64,000 nt of DNA from Gallionella sp. Lineage in GTDB: Bacteria; Pseudomonadota; Gammaproteobacteria; Burkholderiales; Gallionellaceae. How positions within the stretch are numbered: the stretch's first letter is position 1; each line of letters starts with the position of its first letter. The stretch lies in contig JAQTWT010000005.1 of assembly GCA_028689145.1 (NCBI GenBank), positions 62,001 to 126,000 of the forward strand. The letters run 5' to 3'. Both the position numbers and the translations under genes were made by a program. A model generated the notes under the pieces. The model ran no database searches. It saw only the letters and a list, made by a program, of their open reading frames with translations, and was not told the DNA's origin. Positions 58,766 to 64,000 of the stretch are shown here, piece by piece.

Positions 58766-60010
58766 ATGTCCCTCACGATTCTGGCGATTGGCCTGATGAT
58801 TTTCTTCGCACACTTCCTGTCCTTGCAATTCCGCAAGACCAATATACCGGACGTGCTGGTGCTGATGCTGGTCGGCATCGCAATCGGCCCGCTGCTGGGC
58901 ATTGTTACACCGCAGGATTTCGGCAAAATCGGCCCTCTCATCGCAACCATCGCGCTGGTAGTGATCCTGTTCGAGAGCGGCACTTCCCTGAACCTGAATG
59001 TGCTGGGCAAATCGCTGGCAACCACCGGGGTGCTGAGTTTTACCTGTTTTGCATTGACTGCTTTCATCGTTGCAATGGTAGGATTTACCGCTCTCGATCT
59101 GGCACCACTTCCATCCATCTTGCTCGGTGTCACACTGGGCGGCACCTCTTCCGCAGTAGTCATTCCGATGGTAAATGCACTGCGCTTGGCCGAAAAACCC
59201 GCCACGGTGCTGGTGCTGGAATCGGCGCTGACCGATGTGCTTTGTATCGTTGGCGTGTTTGCACTGTTGCAGATCACAACCCAGGGCGGCATCGAGCCGG
59301 GCAAATTGGTTGGCAGTGTGTTGGCCGCGCTTATTTTTGCGACAGTGATCGGCGTGCTGGGAGGCATCGGCTGGCTGCTGGTGCTGGGCAAGATACGCGA
59401 CTTTCCCAATACCATTTCCTCCACGCTGGCTTACGTGTTCATCGTGTACGGTACAACCGAATTCCTCGGTTTTTCCGGTGCCATCGCGGCCCTCGCGCTG
59501 GGTGTCACACTGACTAATTTCGAAAAATTCGGTTTATACAGAATCCAAAGCATTGATCGCAACCTCGTGCCGTTAAACGAAACAGATTTGGGATTTTATC
59601 GTGAAACAGTATTTTTGCTAAAAACCTACTTCTTCGTCTATCTCGGCATTTCAATCCATTTCAGTGTAGCGCAGCTTGCCATTGTGGCGTGCTTTATCGT
59701 GCTGATAGTCTACGCGATGCGTCTGGCTCTGACCCGACTGGTGTTCCGCGCCGAGGCATACAGCCTGCGCGATGCCGCCATCACCTCGATGATGGTACCA
59801 AAAGGATTAGCTGCCGCCGTGCTGGCCGCACTACCGTTGCAATACGGCGTGCCGGGTGGCGAGGTGATCCGCGATACCACTTACATGGTGGTGCTGGTCA
59901 GTATTACGCTCACCGCCTTGCTGGTGATGCTATATCCGCTACCGATCATGCAGCGATTCTATGGACGCGCTCTGTGCAAACCGTTGACGGATGAGCAATC
60001 TAATCAATGA
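58766..60010 (+). CDS. Cation:proton antiporter (Na+/H+ exchanger domain)
   Basis: A 414-residue protein with about twelve transmembrane helices beginning SLTILAIGLMIFFAHFLSLQ. It carries the CPA-type core GVTLGGTSSAVVIPMVNAL and VLESALTDVLCIVGVFA, and a late MMVPKGLAAAVLAALP segment. The soluble C-terminal TrkA domains of KefB types are absent. It is divergent from the DapB-like gene and is followed by the SulP gene. The ion (Na+ or K+) cannot be read from the sequence. Confidence 0.85.
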   Translation: MSLTILAIGLMIFFAHFLSLQFRKTNIPDVLVLMLVGIAIGPLLGIVTPQDFGKIGPLIATIALVVILFESGTSLNLNVLGKSLATTGVLSFTCFALTAFIVAMVGFTALDLAPLPSILLGVTLGGTSSAVVIPMVNALRLAEKPATVLVLESALTDVLCIVGVFALLQITTQGGIEPGKLVGSVLAALIFATVIGVLGGIGWLLVLGKIRDFPNTISSTLAYVFIVYGTTEFLGFSGAIAALALGVTLTNFEKFGLYRIQSIDRNLVPLNETDLGFYRETVFLLKTYFFVYLGISIHFSVAQLAIVACFIVLIVYAMRLALTRLVFRAEAYSLRDAAITSMMVPKGLAAAVLAALPLQYGVPGGEVIRDTTYMVVLVSITLTALLVMLYPLPIMQRFYGRALCKPLTDEQSNQ

Positions 60011-60119
60011 TGGCGTTACCTGTTCCGTTAGCGCGGACAACTACCAGCCGTTGCATTAACCGATTCATAGCAATGCGATTCCATGCTCTGGGATGGTGCA
60101 ATTCTTTATTAAGGTAGCG

Positions 60120-61640
60120 ATGAACATCAGAAATTTTGCCGAAGCCAAAACCAATATCCTGAGCGGCTTGACCGTCGCGCTAGCCCTTGTTCCCGAAGCC
60201 ATTGCTTTCGCGCTGGTTGCGCATGTGCATCCGTTGGTCGGGCTGTATGCCGCCTTTATGGTGAGCCTGATCACGTCGCTGTTTGGTGGCCGCCCCGGCA
60301 TGATCTCCGGTGCAACCGGCGCGCTGGCAGTAGTAATGGTGGCGCTGGTGGTGCAGCATGGCGTGGAATATCTGTTCGCTACCGTGGTGCTGATGGGGGT
60401 GTTGCAAATCCTGTTCGGGTTGGCGAAATTCGGCAAATTCATCCGTATGGTGCCGCATCCGGTAATGCTGGGCTTCGTCAACGGGCTGGCTATCGTGATC
60501 TTTCTGGCGCAGTTGGGGCATTTCAAGGTTACGGCTGAAAATGGAACAACCAGCTGGATGCAAGGCATACCGTTGTACATCATGCTGGGTTTGATCGCAT
60601 TAACCATGGCAATCATCTATCTGCTGCCCAAGTTGACAAAACTTATCCCTTCTACCTTGGCAGCCATCGCTGCGGTTTCCGCGCTGGTAATTTTTGCCGG
60701 TATCGATACCAAGACTGTGGGCGATATGGCATCTATCTCGGGTGGATTGCCGCAGTTTCATCTACCCGATGTGCCGCTGAACTGGGAAATGCTGAAAATC
60801 GTGTTTCCCTACAGCCTGATTCTTGCCGCTATCGGTCTGATCGAATCGCTGCTGACGCTAAACCTGATCGACACCATGACACAGACACGCGGCAAGCCGA
60901 ATCGCGCCTGTATCGGCCAAGGTGTCGCCAACGTGGCCACCGGCTTTTTTGGCGGCATGGGAGGCTGCGCGATGATCGGCCAGAGCATGATCAACGTGAC
61001 CAACGGTGCGGTGAAAAATCTTTCCGGTATCACCGCAGCACTGTTCCTGTTGAGCTTCATCCTGTTCGCCTCGAAATGGATCGAGATGATTCCGCTCGCC
61101 GCACTGATCGGCCTGATGTTCGTGGTGTCGGAAAAGACCTTCGAGTGGGGCAGTTTCAACCTGTTCGGCAAAGTACCCAAGACCGACATCGTGGTCGGGC
61201 TGACTGTCGCCGCTGTCACCGTTCTGACCGATCTGGCGATTGCAGTAATCGTCGGCATCATCATCTCTTCGCTGGCCTTCGCCTGGGAGCATGCCAAGAA
61301 TATAGACGTGCGAGTTTCTACCGAAGAACACGGCTGGAAAGTGTATGACCTGCACGGCTCGCTATTCTTTGCCTCATCGCAAAGTTTCCTCAACCTGTTT
61401 TCACCCAAGGATGACCCTGCAGAAGTACTAATCGATTTCAAATACGCCCGCGTCAAAGACCATTCCGGACTGGAAGCCATCGACACATTGGCAGAACGCT
61501 ACACGCAACTTGGCAAAAAGCTACATCTGCGCCATTTGAGTCCGGATTGCCTGGAACTGCTCGACAAGGCCAAAGGCATGATCGAAGTAAACGTGCTTGA
61601 AGATCCGTTGTATCACCCGGCGGACAACCGCTTGGGTTAA
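60120..61640 (+). CDS. SulP-family anion transporter with C-terminal STAS domain
   Basis: Membrane transporter for sulfate, bicarbonate or related anions. The start at 60120 (MNIRNFAEAKTNILSGLTVA) has AAGG upstream. It carries the SulP block ALALVPEAIAFALVAHVHPL, PGMISGATGALAVVMVALV, and GGMGGCAMIGQSMINVTNGA, with about ten to eleven helices. The STAS domain occupies the last 90 residues (VLIDFKYARVKDHSGLEAID). The length is 506 residues. It lies between two cation/proton antiporters, which would suit sodium-coupled bicarbonate uptake in an autotroph, but the substrate is inferred only. Confidence 0.9.
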   Translation: MNIRNFAEAKTNILSGLTVALALVPEAIAFALVAHVHPLVGLYAAFMVSLITSLFGGRPGMISGATGALAVVMVALVVQHGVEYLFATVVLMGVLQILFGLAKFGKFIRMVPHPVMLGFVNGLAIVIFLAQLGHFKVTAENGTTSWMQGIPLYIMLGLIALTMAIIYLLPKLTKLIPSTLAAIAAVSALVIFAGIDTKTVGDMASISGGLPQFHLPDVPLNWEMLKIVFPYSLILAAIGLIESLLTLNLIDTMTQTRGKPNRACIGQGVANVATGFFGGMGGCAMIGQSMINVTNGAVKNLSGITAALFLLSFILFASKWIEMIPLAALIGLMFVVSEKTFEWGSFNLFGKVPKTDIVVGLTVAAVTVLTDLAIAVIVGIIISSLAFAWEHAKNIDVRVSTEEHGWKVYDLHGSLFFASSQSFLNLFSPKDDPAEVLIDFKYARVKDHSGLEAIDTLAERYTQLGKKLHLRHLSPDCLELLDKAKGMIEVNVLEDPLYHPADNRLG

Positions 61641-61667
61641 TAGCCAGCATTTACCCGGAGTACTGAC

Positions 61668-62885
61668 ATGGAACTGCATCAATTTTTCCTGTTTCTCGCC
61701 ATCATTCTGATTTCGGCGCGGGTATTTTCCGAAACAGTGGCGCGTTTCGGTATTCCCTCTGTAATCGGTGAGCTGCTGGCCGGCCTGCTGATTGGCCCTT
61801 CGCTGCTCGGCTGGGTGTCGCCCGACACCACCATGAAACTGCTGGCCGAGATCGGCATCATCCTGCTGCTGTTCGAAGTCGGCATGGATACCGACCTGAG
61901 CCGTCTGGCGCGCTCCGGAAGCAAGCCCATCGTCGTGGCAGTGCTCGGCTTCACCTTGCCGTTCACGCTCGGCTACAGCGTTAGCGCGTGGGTATTTGGC
62001 CTACCCGAGCTGACCGCCCTATTTATCGGCGGCACACTGACTGCCACCAGCATCGGCATCACGGTGCGCGTGCTCGACGATCTGGGCAAACGCCATTCCG
62101 ACGAGGCACAGATCGTGATCGGCGCGGCGGTGCTGGATGATATTCTCGGCGTGCTGGTGCTCGCGTTCCTGTACCAGTTCGCGGTTGAGCAGCAAGTATC
62201 GATCCGTGCATTAGGTGAGGTAGGTTTATATATCCTCATATTTATGCTGCTCGGGCCGCTGGTTGCCAAGTTGGCTTCGACGGTGATCGACCATTTCGAC
62301 CAGCACGCCGCCACACCGGGGCTGTTGCTGACCATGGCGCTGTCGCTGATCCTGCTGTTCTCTTGGCTGGCGCACGCGGTGGGCGCACCGGAGATCATGG
62401 GTGGCTTCGCCGCGGGGCTGGCATTCAGCCAGCACTTCGGTTTCAGACTATGGATGGGCAAGGCAGCCGCGCTTGAATTCAAGCCCAGCCCAAAACTTGC
62501 ACACCGCCTCGAAGAGCAGATGCGCCCGCTGATCCACACTTTCTCACCGCTGTTTTTTGTGATGGTCGGAGTCTCGCTCAATCTCAAGGCTGTAGACTGG
62601 AGTTCCGCATTCATTTGGGAGCTGGCGGCATTGCTGCTACTCGTCGCTTTTTTCGGCAAATTTGCGGCGGGTTTCTTTATCCGCGAATCGCGCCGCAACC
62701 AAATAGCCATTGGCTTATCAATGATCCCGCGCGGCGAGGTGGGACTGATCTTTGCACAACTCGGTTTCAGTCAAGGCATTCTGAACGGTGAACTGTACGC
62801 CGCACTGCTCATCGTCATCGCGCTGACCACCATGTCGCCAGCATTCCTGCTCAAATGGTTTTATGGCAAAAACAGCGGCACCTGA
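61668..62885 (+). CDS. Cation:proton antiporter, CPA2 (KefB/NapA-like)
   Basis: A 405-residue integral membrane protein with about twelve helices, beginning LHQFFLFLAIILISARVFSE. Diagnostic blocks are FGIPSVIGELLAGLLIGPSL, GGTLTATSIGITVRVL, VIGAAVLDDILGVLVLA with the ion-binding Asp-Asp, and LSMIPRGEVGLIFAQLGFS. No C-terminal TrkA-N domain is present, so ligand gating as in KefC is unlikely. It is 27 bp downstream of the SulP gene and probably cotranscribed with it. Confidence 0.93.
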   Translation: MELHQFFLFLAIILISARVFSETVARFGIPSVIGELLAGLLIGPSLLGWVSPDTTMKLLAEIGIILLLFEVGMDTDLSRLARSGSKPIVVAVLGFTLPFTLGYSVSAWVFGLPELTALFIGGTLTATSIGITVRVLDDLGKRHSDEAQIVIGAAVLDDILGVLVLAFLYQFAVEQQVSIRALGEVGLYILIFMLLGPLVAKLASTVIDHFDQHAATPGLLLTMALSLILLFSWLAHAVGAPEIMGGFAAGLAFSQHFGFRLWMGKAAALEFKPSPKLAHRLEEQMRPLIHTFSPLFFVMVGVSLNLKAVDWSSAFIWELAALLLLVAFFGKFAAGFFIRESRRNQIAIGLSMIPRGEVGLIFAQLGFSQGILNGELYAALLIVIALTTMSPAFLLKWFYGKNSGT

Positions 62886-62894
62886 ACCCAAACA

Positions 62895-64000
62895 TCACTT
62901 GTTGTCTTCATCCACCGCCAGCTTGAGCACCTCGAAGATGTCCGGGATGGCCGCGCTCACGCGGTTCCAGTTCGGAATCAGCGGATTGCCCATCGGGTTC
63001 TCGACGAACGCCTGCGCGGCCATCGCGATGGCATTGGTAAAAGCCTCCACCGCCTTGGCCTCCTCGTGGCGATCGAACGCCAAACCGTTGATCGTCGCAT
63101 CCGCCTCGTACTTCATCAGCGTATCCTCGGCCTGCCTGAGGTAGGTCACGATCAGCGAGCGGAACAGCCCTTCCGAGAACACCACGCCCTCCGATGCCAG
63201 CGTGCGGAAGATGGACTTGCAGATGTCCACGGCCATCTTCATCAGCCCCTTCTCCGCGTTGTCCGCCGACAGCACCTGATGCTTGTGCTCGTAGGTCGTG
63301 GCGATATCCACCTGACATACCCGGCGCGGCGAGTAGTTGCGGTACACCTCGGCCAGAGAACCGACCTCCAGCCCCCAGTCGGACGGGATGCGGTTGATGC
63401 GCGCCATGTCGGCACTCATACTGAACTCTCCGGCCAGCGCATAGCGGAAGCTGTCTAGGAACTCGAGGAAGCCGTGCTGTCCGGTCAACTGCTGCAACGA
63501 GCGCACCAGCGGTGTCACCAGCAGGCGCGTCACGCGCCCGTTCATCTTGTTCGTCACCCGGCTGTAGTAGCCCTTGCAGAACACGTAATTCAGGTTCGGG
63601 TTGGCGATCGGATAACACAGCCGCGCCAGCAGCTCGCGGCTGTAAGTGACGATGTCGCAGTCATGCAGCGCGATCACATCCGATTGCCCGCGTGCCAGCA
63701 CGTAGCCGTAGGCCAGCCAGGCCGAGCGCCCCTTGCCCTGCGGGCCGGCATCCAGCCCGTTGCGCTTGAGCGTCTCGTACACCTCGCCGATACGTTTGCC
63801 CTTGTTGTGGATGATCTTCACCGGTGCCTGTATCGGTGCCATGAATTCGCGCACCCTCTTGAAGTCGTCCTCCGAAGCTTGGTCGAGCGCGAGCACGACC
63901 TCGTTCAGGTACTTCACTTTGGACAGTTCCTGCACGATGCCGGGCATCGCCGGCCCCTCGAATTCGGAATACAGCGCCGGCAACACCAGCGCGACCGGCT
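62895..64000 (-). CDS. GT81-like glycosyltransferase (glucosyl-3-phosphoglycerate synthase type), 5' end outside the window
   Basis: GT-A fold glycosyltransferase similar to GpgS enzymes that make glucosyl-3-phosphoglycerate, precursor of the compatible solute glucosylglycerate. Visible blocks are LPALYSEFEGPAMPG, VLALDQASEDDFKRV, a GKGRSAWLAYGYVLARGQ helix, the DxD metal motif ALHDCDIVTYSREL, and DWGLEVGSLAEVYRNY. The frame stays open to position 64000, so the start lies beyond the window. It converges with the CPA2 antiporter gene, 9 bp away. The donor and product are inferred from family resemblance. Confidence 0.85.
   Translation of the reverse strand, partial: PVALVLPALYSEFEGPAMPGIVQELSKVKYLNEVVLALDQASEDDFKRVREFMAPIQAPVKIIHNKGKRIGEVYETLKRNGLDAGPQGKGRSAWLAYGYVLARGQSDVIALHDCDIVTYSRELLARLCYPIANPNLNYVFCKGYYSRVTNKMNGRVTRLLVTPLVRSLQQLTGQHGFLEFLDSFRYALAGEFSMSADMARINRIPSDWGLEVGSLAEVYRNYSPRRVCQVDIATTYEHKHQVLSADNAEKGLMKMAVDICKSIFRTLASEGVVFSEGLFRSLIVTYLRQAEDTLMKYEADATINGLAFDRHEEAKAVEAFTNAIAMAAQAFVENPMGNPLIPNWNRVSAAIPDIFEVLKLAVDEDNK

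Overview
The window reads as a chromosome segment of an autotrophic betaproteobacterium. Supporting this are the housekeeping order der-bamB-yfgM-hisS-ispG-rodZ-pilW-rlmN-ndk, an sdhCDAB-sdhE-gltA-odhAB block, and a phosphoribulokinase gene beside pyruvate-metabolising enzymes and an Rnf complex. A member of the Nitrosomonadales, possibly Gallionellaceae-like, is my inference from gene content; no marker here settles the genus.

Layout. 1-2460: 5' part of alaS, then a HigB/HigA-type toxin-antitoxin pair enclosed by a 151-bp direct repeat. 2460-15278: a SWIM/SNF2 helicase and a long minus-strand housekeeping run (der, bamB, yfgM, hisS, ispG, rodZ, pilW, rlmN, ndk). 15449-19152: plus-strand unknown gene, cheZ, mutL. 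19212-22648: a secreted small protein, a DegQ-type protease, tRNA-Leu(UAG) and an AcuI/YhdH reductase. 22683-24254: an AT-rich unknown gene bracketed by mirrored composite repeats. 24265-34012: TCA-cycle genes transcribed sdhC-D-A-B-E-gltA-sucA-odhB, interrupted by a REP-associated transposase. 34135-43717: divergent mdh, pntAB, two small unknown genes, a CoA-ester lyase and two-subunit pyruvate carboxylase. 44054-51511: phosphoribulokinase, pyruvate:ferredoxin oxidoreductase and pyruvate phosphate dikinase. 51725-57744: rseC and rnfABCDGEH, preceded by a short Tat-signal ORF. 57829-64000: a DapB-like reductase, two cation/proton antiporters around a SulP transporter, and the 3' part of a GT81-like glycosyltransferase.

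How it fits together. Phosphoribulokinase points to Calvin-cycle CO2 fixation. Pyruvate:ferredoxin oxidoreductase, pyruvate phosphate dikinase and pyruvate carboxylase form a node joining acetyl-CoA, pyruvate, PEP and oxaloacetate. Rnf and PntAB couple the ion gradient to ferredoxin/NADH and to NADPH/NADH. SulP between two antiporters could import bicarbonate or sulfate; that is inference.

The most unusual aspect is the density of short palindromic repeats. Seven GTAG-headed REP-like sites surround one RAYT transposase, and other repeat families have entered coding sequences in frame: both OdhB linkers, the MutL linker, AcuI and the SdhE N-terminus. A further candidate is RnfD, which carries Ser where the FMN-accepting Thr is expected, near an ORF that may be an apbE (flavin transferase) remnant.
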